Shown in pieces: positions 25,995 to 34,890 of a stretch of DNA of 64,000 bases. Under the pieces are notes generated by a model that did no database searches, was not told the origin of the DNA, and was given only the letters and a program-made list of their open reading frames with translations. Position 1 is the first letter of the stretch. Each line of letters opens with the position of its first letter. The DNA comes from Sporosarcina beigongshangi (GTDB taxonomy: Bacteria > Actinomycetota > Actinomycetes > Actinomycetales > Micrococcaceae). The stretch spans positions 135,524 to 199,523 of the forward strand of contig NZ_JADHDY010000007.1 of the NCBI RefSeq assembly GCF_016820535.1. The letters are read 5' to 3'. Both the position numbers and the translations under genes were made by a program.

Positions 25995-27242
25995 CTACAC
26001 GAACGCGGCGATGCCCGTGATGGCGCGGCCTGCCACGAGGGTGTTGATCTCGTAGGTGCCCTCGTAGGTGTAGATGGCCTCGGCGTCACAGAAGATCTTG
26101 GCCATCTCGTAGTCCACGGAGACGCCGTTGCCGCCGAGGATGGACCGGCCCAGCGCCACGGTCTCGCGCATGCACTTGGTCACGAAGGCCTTGGCCATGG
26201 CCGAGTGCTCGTTGCGGGTGGTGCCCTCGTCCTCCATCTGGGCCAGGCGGACCATCATGCCCATGGACGCCTGCGCGTTGGAGAGCATGGTGACCAGCTG
26301 CTCCTGGATGAGCTGGAAGCTGGCAATGGGCTTGCCGAACTGGTGGCGCTCCACCGCGTACTTGCGGGCAACGTCGAACGCGGCCATCTGGATGCCCACC
26401 GCCTGCCAGCCCACCGTTGCGCGCGTGGTCTTGAGGACCTTGTTGGTGTCGCGGAAGCTGTTGGCGCCGGCCAGCTTGTTGAAGTGGGGAACGACGACGT
26501 CCTTCAGGACAATGTCGGCGTTCTGGACCGCGCGCAGGGCAATGCGGTTCTCAATGAGGGTTGCGCTGAAGCCCTCCCGTGAGGTCTCCACGAGGAATCC
26601 CTTGACCTGGTCGTCGGCCACGTCCTTGGCCCAGATGATGACGTAGTCGGAGAAGGTGGAGTTGCCGATCCAGCGCTTCTCGCCGTTGAGGATCCAGTTG
26701 TCGCCGTCGCGCACGGCGGTGGTCTGGGTGCCGCCGGCCACGTCTGAACCGGCCAGCGGCTCAGTGATGGCAAAGACGCCGGTCTTCTTCAGCGAGTAGA
26801 TGTCCGGCAGCCAGGCGGCCTTCTGCTCCTCGGAGGCAAGGAGCTCGATGGAGCCGGTGAACAGGCCGTCGTGGCCGCTGAAGAAGGTGCCGAAGGAGGC
26901 GTCGACGCGGTGGATGGCCGCGGTGACCATGCCGGCCAGCAGGTGAGAATAACCCTGCCGGCGCACGGGGCTGATCATGTCCAGCTCCGCAACCTGCGGG
27001 ATCAGGTGGACGGGGAATTCGCTGCGGTTCCAGTACTCGCGGGAGACGGGGCGGACATTGGCCTCCATCCAGTCGCGGATCTCCTTCAGCCGGGTCAGTT
27101 CGCTGGCCGGGAGCAGGGATTCGAAGGCAAAGAAGTCGCCGTCGGGGTACGGCACTGCGGCGGGTGCGGCGCCGGCAGTGGATGCGGCGGTGGAGGCGGC
27201 ACCGGCTGTGGCGGAAGAGGCGGCAACAGTCGTGTCAGTCAA
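25995..27242 (-). CDS. acyl-CoA dehydrogenase of the glutaryl-CoA dehydrogenase group, atypical substrate pocket
   Basis: 415 residues from a TTG start with AAGGAG 6 bases upstream (an ATG 27 bp earlier is possible). FAD-binding ITEPLAGSDVAGG and WIGNSTFSDYVIIWA, and the catalytic Glu in YTYEGTYEI (Glu394), place it near glutaryl-CoA dehydrogenase. The segment RVDASFGTFFSG replaces DSGYRSAMSV, so the Arg that holds the glutarate carboxylate (Arg94 in human GCDH) is Gly. The substrate is therefore probably not glutaryl-CoA. Divergent from the NCS1 permease with an IclR-type motif between. Matrix partner could be the class III CoA-transferase at 34891. Confidence 0.82.
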   Translation of the reverse strand: MTDTTVAASSATAGAASTAASTAGAAPAAVPYPDGDFFAFESLLPASELTRLKEIRDWMEANVRPVSREYWNRSEFPVHLIPQVAELDMISPVRRQGYSHLLAGMVTAAIHRVDASFGTFFSGHDGLFTGSIELLASEEQKAAWLPDIYSLKKTGVFAITEPLAGSDVAGGTQTTAVRDGDNWILNGEKRWIGNSTFSDYVIIWAKDVADDQVKGFLVETSREGFSATLIENRIALRAVQNADIVLKDVVVPHFNKLAGANSFRDTNKVLKTTRATVGWQAVGIQMAAFDVARKYAVERHQFGKPIASFQLIQEQLVTMLSNAQASMGMMVRLAQMEDEGTTRNEHSAMAKAFVTKCMRETVALGRSILGGNGVSVDYEMAKIFCDAEAIYTYEGTYEINTLVAGRAITGIAAFV

Positions 27243-27357
27243 GGGAAACTCCTTCAAGGGATGGGCCATGGCCACCGGCCCGGGAATTTGGCGGCGTCTT
27301 TCGAACATAGCGCGGACCCGCAGCAAATATGAGCCGGATCATTGGAATGGGCCCGTC

Positions 27358-27373
27358 GTCTTGGATCACAGAC
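27358..27373. promoter_or_regulatory. shared IclR-type operator, copy B
   Basis: GTCTTGGATCACAGAC, the exact reverse complement of copy A, about 116 bp before the dehydrogenase start and 99 bp before the permease start. A divergent control site. Confidence 0.75.
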
Positions 27374-27471
27374 GCCTTCCGTGATCCGCATCGCATTTGC
27401 CGCTGGCTTCCATGCTCAGATTGACCAGAGAGTTTCACCCGGACACGACAAAATTCCAATGGAGGAATCAC

Positions 27472-28947
27472 ATGTCACGAATTCAAACCGTGCGAAAGAG
27501 CGGGCCGGCCATTGAACGCCGGTCCATCGACTTCGTGCCCGCCAGAGAACGCCACGGCAAGCCCTCCGGACAATTCACCCTGTGGTTTGGGGCGAACATG
27601 CAGATCACGGCCATCGTCACCGGCGCACTGGCCGTCATCTTCGGCGCCCCAGCCTTCTGGGGCATCCTCGGCCTGCTCATCGGCAACCTGCTCGGCGGTG
27701 CCGTCATGGCCCTCCACGCGGCACAGGGCCCCAAGCTGGGCATGCCGCAGATGATCTCCAGCCGCGCCCAGTTCGGCGTTTTCGGCGCAGTCATCCCGCT
27801 GGTCCTGGTGATCATCATGTACCTCGGCTTCGCCGCCACCGGCGCCGTGTTGGCCGGACAGGCCGTGGACCAAATCATCCACACGGGCAACACCACCGTG
27901 GGTGTCCTCATCTTCGGCGCCCTGACCGTGCTGGTGGCTACGCTCGGCTACAAGTACATCCACATCCTCGGCCGGATTTCCACTGTCGTTGGCATCATCG
28001 GCTTCACCTACCTGGCCATCCAGCTCGTCCTGAAGTACGACGTCGGCGCGGTCCTGGGCGTAGGCGGATTCGCGTTCCCCACCTTCCTGCTCGCCATCTC
28101 CCTCAGCGCCGGCTGGCAGCTGACCTACGGCCCCTACGTGGCCGACTACTCCCGCTACCTGCCCGCCAACACACCGGCCAAAAAGACGTTCCTCGCCTGC
28201 ATGTCCGGCTCCGTCCTCGGCGCCCAGTGGTCCATGACCCTCGGCGCACTGTTCGCCGCCATCCCCATGGCCGCCGGCAAGGCATTCATTGACAACCAGG
28301 TGGCCTTCGTGGGCGAGCTCGCGGGCGGCGGCCTGATCGCCATCCTGATGTACATCGTGATCGTTGTGGGCAAACTGACCATCAACACCCTCAACGCCTA
28401 CGGCGGGTACATGACCATCCTGACCTCCGTCAGCGCCTTCACCCGCCAGCTGCGCTTCGCCCCCTGGGTCCGCTTCGCCTACGTTATCGGCTTCATCGGC
28501 GTCTCCGTCATCATCGCACTGGCGGCCTCGGCAGACTTCATCCACAACTTCAAGAACTTTGTCCTCGTTCTGCTGATGGTCTTCATCCCGTGGAGCTCCA
28601 TCAACCTCGTGGACTTCTACTTCTCCTCCAAGGAGAAGCTGGACATCCCGGCCCTCTACGACCCCAAGGCCCGCTACGGCGGCTGGAACGTCCCGGCACT
28701 GCTGACCTACGCGCTGGGCATCGTCATCCAAATCCCGTTCCTGGCCCAGTCCATGTACACCGGCCCCATCACTCCCCTGATCGGCGGAGCCGACATCTCC
28801 TGGATTGTGGGCCTGGTTGTCACCGCCGCCGTCTACTACCCCGTGGCCAAGCGCTTCAACCACCCGCCCAAGGACATGATCTACCCCGCCGATGAGGAAG
28901 TGGGACCGGATCCCGCACTGGCCGCAGCAGAAACCGCAGCCAAGTGA
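27472..28947 (+). CDS. NCS1-family purine-cytosine-type permease
   Basis: 491 residues, twelve TM. Typical NCS1 stretches: GANMQITAIVTGALAV, SRAQFGVFGAVIPLVLV, SLSAGWQLTYGPYVADYSRYLP and the late PWSSINLVDFYF. GGAGG precedes the ATG by 6 bases. NCS1 carriers take up nucleobases, hydantoins, allantoin or related azoles. Its stop overlaps the aminotransferase start (GTGA). With urocanate hydratase sharing its operator motif, an imidazole substrate is plausible; that is inference. Confidence 0.88.
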   Translation: MSRIQTVRKSGPAIERRSIDFVPARERHGKPSGQFTLWFGANMQITAIVTGALAVIFGAPAFWGILGLLIGNLLGGAVMALHAAQGPKLGMPQMISSRAQFGVFGAVIPLVLVIIMYLGFAATGAVLAGQAVDQIIHTGNTTVGVLIFGALTVLVATLGYKYIHILGRISTVVGIIGFTYLAIQLVLKYDVGAVLGVGGFAFPTFLLAISLSAGWQLTYGPYVADYSRYLPANTPAKKTFLACMSGSVLGAQWSMTLGALFAAIPMAAGKAFIDNQVAFVGELAGGGLIAILMYIVIVVGKLTINTLNAYGGYMTILTSVSAFTRQLRFAPWVRFAYVIGFIGVSVIIALAASADFIHNFKNFVLVLLMVFIPWSSINLVDFYFSSKEKLDIPALYDPKARYGGWNVPALLTYALGIVIQIPFLAQSMYTGPITPLIGGADISWIVGLVVTAAVYYPVAKRFNHPPKDMIYPADEEVGPDPALAAAETAAK

Positions 28948-30056
28948 CCACCATCGCCGCCAGGGCAGCCCGGCCCCTCCCCAGGGAGATAGTCGCCGGG
29001 CTGCCCGTCTATTCAAAGGCGGGCGGCTCGGCACCTCCCACCTGGCGGGCGTCCTCCAACGAATCGTTCCTGCCGCCGTCGGCCGCCGTCCTTGCGGCCA
29101 TCGATGCGGCGGCACGGAACGTCCAGAAGTACCCCACCCTGCAGGGCGATCCGCTCACGGCGGCCCTTGCCCGGCAGCTGGGCACCGCCGAAGGGCAGAT
29201 CGTTGCGGGCGCGGGATCGCTGGCCGTGCTCCAGCAGTTGCTGACGGCCTATGCCGGCCCTGGCAGGAACGTGGTGTTTGCGTGGCGCAGCTACGAGGCC
29301 TACCCCATCCTGGTCCGCCTTACCGGCGCCCGCGACATCCAGGTCCCACTCACCGCCACCCATGAACACGACCTCGAAGCCATGGCCGCCGCCGTCACCG
29401 ATAACACCGCAGCCGTGATCCTGTGCAGCCCCAACAACCCCACGGGAACTGTCCTCGGCCAGGCGGCGCTGGAGAGCATCCTGAAGAGCATTCCCCCGCA
29501 CGTCCTCGTGGTCCTGGACCAGGCGTACCTGGAATTCATGGACGACGCCGGACCCTCCTCCCGGCACAGCCTCGCCTTGCTCGCCGCCCACCCCAATCTC
29601 GTCCTTCTGCGCACCTTTTCGAAGGCGTACGGACTGGCCGGGCTGCGGGCGGGGTACATGGTGACGGCAACGGACATTGCCGAGGCCGTCCGTGCCGTCT
29701 CCCCGCCCTTTGGCCTGAACGCGCTGGCCGAGGCGGCCGCCGTGGCGGCCCTCGACGACACGGCGGCGCTGGAGGCGGCAGTCTCCACGGTGCGCCGGGG
29801 CCGTTCGGAACTGCATGCGGAATTGGCCGCACGGGGGCTGGCCGTTCCGGACAGCGGCGGAAACTTCCTGTGGCTGCCGGTGGGCGACGGGGCTGCTTCG
29901 TTGGAGGCCGCCTGTCTCGCCGAAGGTGTCAGCGTGCGCTGCTTTGCCGGCGAGGGCGTCCGCGTCACTGTCGGTTCCCGCGACGCCGAGGCCGCCGTGT
30001 TGCGCGCGGTGGACACGTGGCTGGCCTGCGCGCAGGGTTGGGAACAGCTGGGTTAA
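28944..30056 (+). CDS. HisC-like class I/II aminotransferase
   Basis: 370 residues. PLP Lys in RTFSKAYGLAGLRAGYMV, substrate strand AAVILCSPNNPTGTVL and C-terminal GVRVTVGS are the histidinol-phosphate/aromatic aminotransferase marks. GTG start overlaps the permease stop. In this setting it might transaminate histidine or a histidine analogue, but biosynthetic HisC-type activity or phenylalanine aminotransferase activity cannot be excluded. Confidence 0.85.
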   Translation: MTTIAARAARPLPREIVAGLPVYSKAGGSAPPTWRASSNESFLPPSAAVLAAIDAAARNVQKYPTLQGDPLTAALARQLGTAEGQIVAGAGSLAVLQQLLTAYAGPGRNVVFAWRSYEAYPILVRLTGARDIQVPLTATHEHDLEAMAAAVTDNTAAVILCSPNNPTGTVLGQAALESILKSIPPHVLVVLDQAYLEFMDDAGPSSRHSLALLAAHPNLVLLRTFSKAYGLAGLRAGYMVTATDIAEAVRAVSPPFGLNALAEAAAVAALDDTAALEAAVSTVRRGRSELHAELAARGLAVPDSGGNFLWLPVGDGAASLEAACLAEGVSVRCFAGEGVRVTVGSRDAEAAVLRAVDTWLACAQGWEQLG

Positions 30057-30087
30057 GGCACCGCCGGAGCCGGCGAGAACGCCGCTG

Positions 30088-30477
30088 TCAGGCTGACGTT
30101 GGCCCGGCCGGCGGATGCTCGGCAATGCAGAACAGGTTCCCTTCAGGATCGGCCAGGGTGGTCCACTGCACGTGTGTAAATTCCCCCAGGACATCCCACT
30201 TGAATGTGGCACCGAGACCCAGGATGCGCTCGACCTCCGACTCCCGGGATCCCCAAGGAACAGTCAGGTCCATGTGGCCAAGCTGGTGGCCTCCCCGGGG
30301 ACCGGAACCGCCTTGGAAGAACATGCCAAAACCGCCTGGACCGTTCGGGGCCAAATAGACGCTGTTCCCGTTAATGGACTGTGAGGCACCGGTCACGGCT
30401 GCCCAGAAAGTGGCGAGGCCGAGCGGATCGGCCGCTTCCATGTTGATGGCGCCCAGGGTGATTAAGGAATTTGTCAT
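30088..30477 (-). CDS. VOC (glyoxalase/bleomycin-resistance) superfamily protein
   Basis: 129 residues; one betaalphabetabetabeta unit ITLGAINMEAADPLGLATFW and LADPEGNLFCIAEHP, the usual VOC ends with the D-PEGN-x-F-C motif. Metal ligands are not all evident. Start 30477 is favoured; a GTG 24 bp earlier is possible. Convergent with the aminotransferase. Substrate unknown. Confidence 0.8.
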   Translation of the reverse strand: MTNSLITLGAINMEAADPLGLATFWAAVTGASQSINGNSVYLAPNGPGGFGMFFQGGSGPRGGHQLGHMDLTVPWGSRESEVERILGLGATFKWDVLGEFTHVQWTTLADPEGNLFCIAEHPPAGPTSA

Positions 30478-30551
30478 AAAGGCGAGTCTAGTTGCGGCCA
30501 CCCCGGGCGGGGCGTTCCGGCTGCCGGAGCGGCCGGCGCCGCCGCGGATTA

Positions 30552-30599
30552 CAAAAGCCCGGCCGCCGCACCCAAACAGGTGCGGCGGCCGGGCTTTTG
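30552..30599. terminator. bidirectional terminator
   Basis: Perfect 21-bp arms flank a 6-base loop CAAACA; a CTTTTG tail follows in each direction. It lies just beyond the bglG-type gene stop and ends the PTS operon on the minus strand. Confidence 0.9.
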
Positions 30600-30612
30600 C
30601 ATGGCGGGGAAA

Positions 30613-31482
30613 CTAGGCCCCGGTCATTTCCACGTAGAGCCGGCTGGTGTGCAGCGCCAGGTAGGACACCTCGTCGTCGCCCAGTTCCCGCTTCAGCGCA
30701 GAGCCGATGAGCTTGGCCACCTCGAGTGCGGCGTCCGCCGCCTCCGGGTAGGCCGCGCGCACCGAGGCCAGGACATCGACCTTGATCGTCGCGGTGCCGG
30801 TCGCCTCGGCTGACCGCGCAAACAGGTAGCGCAGGTGCGTCACGAAACGTGCAGCACTGAGCGCGTTTTCGTCAATGTTCCTGCCCCAGCGCACCGACAG
30901 CAGTGTAAACACGCGGGCAATCGTCTCGGTCATGGAGACCGTCTTGGAAAAGTCGGCCGTGGACCATTGCTGGTTGACGAAGTGCAGCGCGAACGCCACC
31001 CATTCCTCTTCCTGCAGTTGCACGTCCAGGCGTTGGGCGATGAGTTCCACGACCCGCCGGCCCAGGCTGCCTTCGGCCGGGTACAGCTGGGCCACTTCCC
31101 ACCGGAGCGGGAAGTCGACCCTGCTGCCCTCGCGGGCCCGCTGCACGGCGAAGACCAGGTGGTCCAGGATGGGGACCATCAAGGACTGCCGGGGTTCCAG
31201 CTGCAACTCGTTCTTGGCCATCACCATGATTTCCTGCACCAGCTCGATCTGCTCCAAGGGAGCGTCGCTGAGCAGGTCGGCAACATGGCCGCCCGTGTAG
31301 CTACCGTCAGGAACAAACCTCTGGTCGGCAATGTCAGGGTCGATCATTTGCCCGTTCTTGTGGCTGAAGCCGATGCCCTTGCCCACAAGGACCATCTCGC
31401 TGCCGTCCGGGAGCTCGGTCAGGAGAACGTTGTTGTTGTACACCCTCTTGATGAGGGCGGACGTTCCGCGGCTCAGGTCCAT
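30613..31482 (-). CDS. BglG/LicT-family transcriptional antiterminator
   Basis: 289 residues. N-terminal CAT RNA-binding domain (IKRVYNNNVLLTEL, GKGIGFSHKNGQMID) and two PRD modules with conserved His in LDHLVFAVQRA and in YLALHTSRLY. Such proteins bind a leader RNA element and prevent termination, depending on PTS phosphorylation. It is the last gene behind the EIIBC and EIIA genes and should regulate them; a RAT-like element lies before EIIBC at 33804. Confidence 0.9.
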   Translation of the reverse strand: MDLSRGTSALIKRVYNNNVLLTELPDGSEMVLVGKGIGFSHKNGQMIDPDIADQRFVPDGSYTGGHVADLLSDAPLEQIELVQEIMVMAKNELQLEPRQSLMVPILDHLVFAVQRAREGSRVDFPLRWEVAQLYPAEGSLGRRVVELIAQRLDVQLQEEEWVAFALHFVNQQWSTADFSKTVSMTETIARVFTLLSVRWGRNIDENALSAARFVTHLRYLFARSAEATGTATIKVDVLASVRAAYPEAADAALEVAKLIGSALKRELGDDEVSYLALHTSRLYVEMTGA

Positions 31483-31539
31483 GACGTGGCGATCCTCAGT
31501 GCTGATGGGGCGCAGGCAGCACCCGTGACGGGCACCATG

Positions 31540-32013
31540 TTACTTCTTCCGGACCGTGATGACGGGTGAGCCCGCGTCCGCGCCGAGCTCGGTCTGCGCG
31601 ATCGCGAAGTCCTTGCCGTTGGTCACCAAGACCGGCGTGACCATCGACGGAACCTTCGCGGCCACCTCGGCCAGCTCGCAACTGATAACGAGCTCACCCT
31701 GCTTCACCTGCTCGCCCTTGGCACGGTGGGCCGTGAAGCCCTCGCCCTTGAGCTTGACCGTGTCCATGCCAATATGGACCAGGATCTCGGCTCCGGCAGC
31801 CGTGCGCACGCCAAAGGCGTGCAGGGTCTTGGCCACCAGGATAATCTCCCCGTCAACCGGGCTCGTGAAGCTGCCTTCGGACGGCACGACGGCGAATCCC
31901 TCACCGACCGCCCCGCTGGCGAATACCGGGTCCGGCACATCGGCGAGGGCCATGAGCGACCCGGCTGCCGGTGCGAAGACCTGTTCGCCCTTTTTCTTGA
32001 ACATTTTCAACAT
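31540..32013 (-). CDS. PTS glucose-family EIIA component
   Basis: 157 residues. Phosphorylation His80 in EILVHIGMDTV and the supporting His65 in KTLHAFGV identify EIIA-Glc-type. Start at 32013, AGGAG 8 bases before; the preceding open frame has no RBS. Cytosolic phospho-carrier from HPr to the EIIB domain at the end of the 32066 gene. Confidence 0.9.
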   Translation of the reverse strand: MLKMFKKKGEQVFAPAAGSLMALADVPDPVFASGAVGEGFAVVPSEGSFTSPVDGEIILVAKTLHAFGVRTAAGAEILVHIGMDTVKLKGEGFTAHRAKGEQVKQGELVISCELAEVAAKVPSMVTPVLVTNGKDFAIAQTELGADAGSPVITVRKK

Positions 32014-32065
32014 GTGTTTGACTCCTGTAGAGGTAAGGCCAGTGAGATCCAGCGCGGGCGCGGAA

Positions 32066-33613
32066 TCAGTCGTCCAGGCCAAGGCTTTCATTGATGGCGT
32101 TCTTGTACAGCACGGCCTTGCCGCCGAAGACGGCCTGAACACCGCCGCTGACCTCAAAGACGCCTGCTGCGCCGAGCTGGCGGAGCGTGTCCTTGTCGAC
32201 TTGCGCGGAGTCCTTGACGGAGACCCGCAGCCGGGTGATGCAGGCATCCACGTCGTCCAGGTTCTCAGCACCGCCCAAGGCGGCAAGAACCTGGGCGGCC
32301 TCTCGCTGGATGGGCGTGCCGGCTGCGGCGCCGCCCACTGTTGCCGGGACCAGCTCGGCGGCATCCGCGGAGGGGGTTTCGGCGTCGTTCCCCAGGGTGT
32401 CCTCAAGGTGGCCGGGGGTGCCGAACTTGAACTTCTTGATCATGAACTTGAACGTGAAGTAATACAGGAAGAACCAGACAATGCCGACCGGGATGACCAG
32501 CAGCCAGTTGGTGCGGTCGTTGCCCTGGAACACGCCGAAGAGCAGGAAGTCGATGAGACCGCCGGAGAAGGTGTTGCCGATGCTGATGTTGAGCAGGTCA
32601 GCCACCAGGAAGGACAGGCCGTCAAAGATCGCGTGGATCACGTACAGCACCGGTGCCACGAACAGGAACATGAACTCAATGGGCTCGGTGATGCCGGTGA
32701 CGAAAGAGGTCAGGGCCACGGAGGCAAACAGGCCCATGTACTTGGCGCGGCGGCCCTTGGGGATGACATGCCACATGGCGAGGCAGGCGCCGGGGAGGCC
32801 GAACATCATGGTGGCGAAGCGGCCGGCGAAGAAGCGGGTGCCTTCGGTGAACAGGCCCACGTGGTTGGGGTCGGCCAGCTGGGCGAAGAAGATCTTCTGC
32901 GCACCGGCAACCTGCACGCCGTTGACCATTTCAGTGCCGCCCAGCGGGGTGTACCAGAACATGGGGTAGATCATGTGGTGCAGGCCTGCGGCGCCGCTCA
33001 GGCGCAGCAGTGAACCGTACAGGAAGGTGCCGAAGGCGCCCATGCCGGCAATGCCTTCACCGGCGCTGACCAGTCCGTTCTGGACGGGAGGCCACACAAT
33101 GAAGAACAGCGCACCGACCAGGATGGCGGCGAAAGCCGTCACGATGGGCACGAAGCGTGAGCCGCCGAAGAAGCCGAGGACGGCGGGCAGCTGGATGTTG
33201 TGGAAGCGGTTGTGCAGCATCACTGCCGCGCCACCGACCACAAGGGCGCCGACGACGCCGGTGTCAATGGCGGCCGCCTCCGGGGTGAAGATGCCAAGGA
33301 GTGACTTGATGGTGGCCACCATGACCAGGTAGCCGACAACACCGGCCAGTGCGGCGGTTCCCTTGTCGCGCTTGGCCAGGCCAATGCACAATCCCACGGC
33401 CAGCAGGATCGCCAGGTTTTCGAACACGGTGGAACCGGCGGCTGACATCACACCGAAAATGCCCTGCAACACATGGTTGTCCAGGAACGGGTATGAGGAC
33501 ACCGTGGTGGGGTTGGAGAGGGCGCCACCAACACCCAGCAGCAGGCCTGCTGCCGGAAGAATGGCGATCGGCAGCATGAATGCCTTGCCGATCTTTGAAA
33601 GTTGCTTGAACAC
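32066..33613 (-). CDS. PTS EIICB transporter, glucose/N-acetylglucosamine family
   Basis: 515 residues. About ten TM (FKQLSKIGKAFMLPIAILPAAGLLLG start, LPAVLGFFGGSRFVPIVTAF, SFVTGITEPIEFMFLFVAP, typical EIIC), then EIIB with the phosphocysteine in DVDACITRLRVSV. GTG start at 33613 follows AAGGGAA; a GTA just before rules out the longer start. Sugar specificity (glucose or GlcNAc) cannot be told. Operon order EIICB-EIIA-BglG ends at the terminator near 30575. Confidence 0.88.
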   Translation of the reverse strand: MFKQLSKIGKAFMLPIAILPAAGLLLGVGGALSNPTTVSSYPFLDNHVLQGIFGVMSAAGSTVFENLAILLAVGLCIGLAKRDKGTAALAGVVGYLVMVATIKSLLGIFTPEAAAIDTGVVGALVVGGAAVMLHNRFHNIQLPAVLGFFGGSRFVPIVTAFAAILVGALFFIVWPPVQNGLVSAGEGIAGMGAFGTFLYGSLLRLSGAAGLHHMIYPMFWYTPLGGTEMVNGVQVAGAQKIFFAQLADPNHVGLFTEGTRFFAGRFATMMFGLPGACLAMWHVIPKGRRAKYMGLFASVALTSFVTGITEPIEFMFLFVAPVLYVIHAIFDGLSFLVADLLNISIGNTFSGGLIDFLLFGVFQGNDRTNWLLVIPVGIVWFFLYYFTFKFMIKKFKFGTPGHLEDTLGNDAETPSADAAELVPATVGGAAAGTPIQREAAQVLAALGGAENLDDVDACITRLRVSVKDSAQVDKDTLRQLGAAGVFEVSGGVQAVFGGKAVLYKNAINESLGLDD

Positions 33614-33803
33614 TACTGTTCCCTTCGCTCGCAGCTTGACGGCATCGTCAAGCCAGGATCTGAGCCGACGGGCCATACAGCAGGAGCGCAATCGGCGGGC
33701 GGCAACGTTGGCGGCCCGCGCGGGATGCGCAGTCGTGGATGAACCTTCGGGCAAAGACAGACGGATAGCCCCTGCAAAGTGATGCGCGAGGCTTGGCGTC
33801 CCA

Positions 33804-33827
33804 GGTTATTGCCGAAAGTTACAATCC
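33804..33827 (-). promoter_or_regulatory. RAT-like antiterminator element in the PTS leader
   Basis: On the minus strand GGATTGTAACTTTCGGCAATAACC resembles the LicT/BglG ribonucleic antiterminator (GGATTGTTAC ... GGCAAAACC) though shorter. It lies about 190 bp before the EIICB start, the expected position. A clear overlapping terminator was not seen, so this is tentative. Confidence 0.45.
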
Positions 33828-33910
33828 CGATGACAGTCGCCACAGTGGCGACTGCACAAGAATACACGTCCCATGTCATGGGCCGCAACGGCGCGCACTG
33901 GCGGCACCGC

Positions 33911-34750
33911 CTACCCGCTGGGCCGCAGACGCCGGGAAATCTCGGTGGCACAGCGCTGGACCTCGGGCAGCCACTGCTCGGCGAGGTCCTCAACGTGGAC
34001 AGTGCGTTCTTGAACAATCCCCTCGACAGCGTTCTGTGCCGCGGCAGCCGGACTCAGCGCGGGCCGGTTGGCCACGGTCAGTGTCACGCTGGCCACGGCC
34101 AGCCCGCTGTTGTCCAGGACCGGCACGGCGATGCTGGAGAATCCGTCCGTCACCTCGTCCTGCTCCCAGGAAAAGCCGCGCTCCCGAATCCGCACGAGCA
34201 ACTCGTTCAGGGCAGGCACCGAGTGGACGCCCGTTTCATAGCGTGTGGGAAAGGCCTCGGGCCCCGGGTAGAGGGCGCCAAGCTGGTCGGCGGTCATGGA
34301 CGCCAGCATGGCACGGCCGCTGGCGGTGAGGTGGGCCGGCAGCCTGACACCGGGGTTCGTCACCAGCGCGGTCTGCCGCTTGGCCCGCTCCTCGATGACG
34401 TAGATGACCTCACGCCCGTGCATCACGGCGAGGTGGGCGGTCCGCTTGGTCCGTTCCACCAGTTGGGCCAGCGGAAAGCGGGCCAGCCGCTGCAGCGGCG
34501 CCTGCCGCGAATACCCCGTCCCCAGTTCGTGGGCGGTGACTCCCAGCGCATACTTTCGCTCCTCCGGCAGGTGCACCACGAAGCCGTCGTCAACCAACGC
34601 CGCCAGCAGGTGGTACGTGGTGGAGCGGGGCAGCTCAACGTCCCGGGCAATGGCCGCCGCGCCCACGGGACCGGCCTGCGCGGCAATGTAGCGGAGCACG
34701 GCTAGGACATTTCTGGCGGCCGGAACCTGCGGCAAATTCTTAGTACCCAT
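33911..34750 (-). CDS. IclR-family transcriptional regulator
   Basis: 279 residues. Winged helix (ARNVLAVLRYIAAQAGPVGAAAIARDVELPRSTTYHLL) and C-terminal effector domain with HLTASGRAMLASM and GFSWEQDEVTDGFSSIAVPV. Divergent from the CoA-transferase gene with the best copy of the palindromic motif (34772-34789) between them. It is the only IclR in the window, so it is the natural candidate regulator of the three sites. GTG at 34756 is an alternative start. Confidence 0.9.
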   Translation of the reverse strand: MGTKNLPQVPAARNVLAVLRYIAAQAGPVGAAAIARDVELPRSTTYHLLAALVDDGFVVHLPEERKYALGVTAHELGTGYSRQAPLQRLARFPLAQLVERTKRTAHLAVMHGREVIYVIEERAKRQTALVTNPGVRLPAHLTASGRAMLASMTADQLGALYPGPEAFPTRYETGVHSVPALNELLVRIRERGFSWEQDEVTDGFSSIAVPVLDNSGLAVASVTLTVANRPALSPAAAAQNAVEGIVQERTVHVEDLAEQWLPEVQRCATEISRRLRPSG

Positions 34751-34771
34751 CCACACATGCTATGCCCAACT

Positions 34772-34789
34772 CGTCTGTGATCACAGACG
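34772..34789. promoter_or_regulatory. shared IclR-type operator, copy C (perfect)
   Basis: CGTCTGTGATCACAGACG is an unbroken 18-bp palindrome between iclR and the CoA-transferase gene. It contains the 16-bp motif seen at the hutU and permease/dehydrogenase promoters. Confidence 0.8.
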
Positions 34790-34890
34790 CATTGGACGGG
34801 GCCCGGCATGATTGGACCGCTTTCAATGATGTGATGGAGACAACAAGTCGCGCATTCGCCCCACCACTTCAGCCAAAGGTTGGTTTCCCC

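Noticed and set aside
25995..27242. Canonical glutaryl-CoA dehydrogenase
   Set aside because: The carboxylate-binding Arg is replaced by Gly in the aligned segment, so the name was not used.
27475..29115. Minus-strand frame of about 546 codons
   Set aside because: Antisense shadow of the NCS1 permease; Asp/Gly/His-rich and without homologous motifs.
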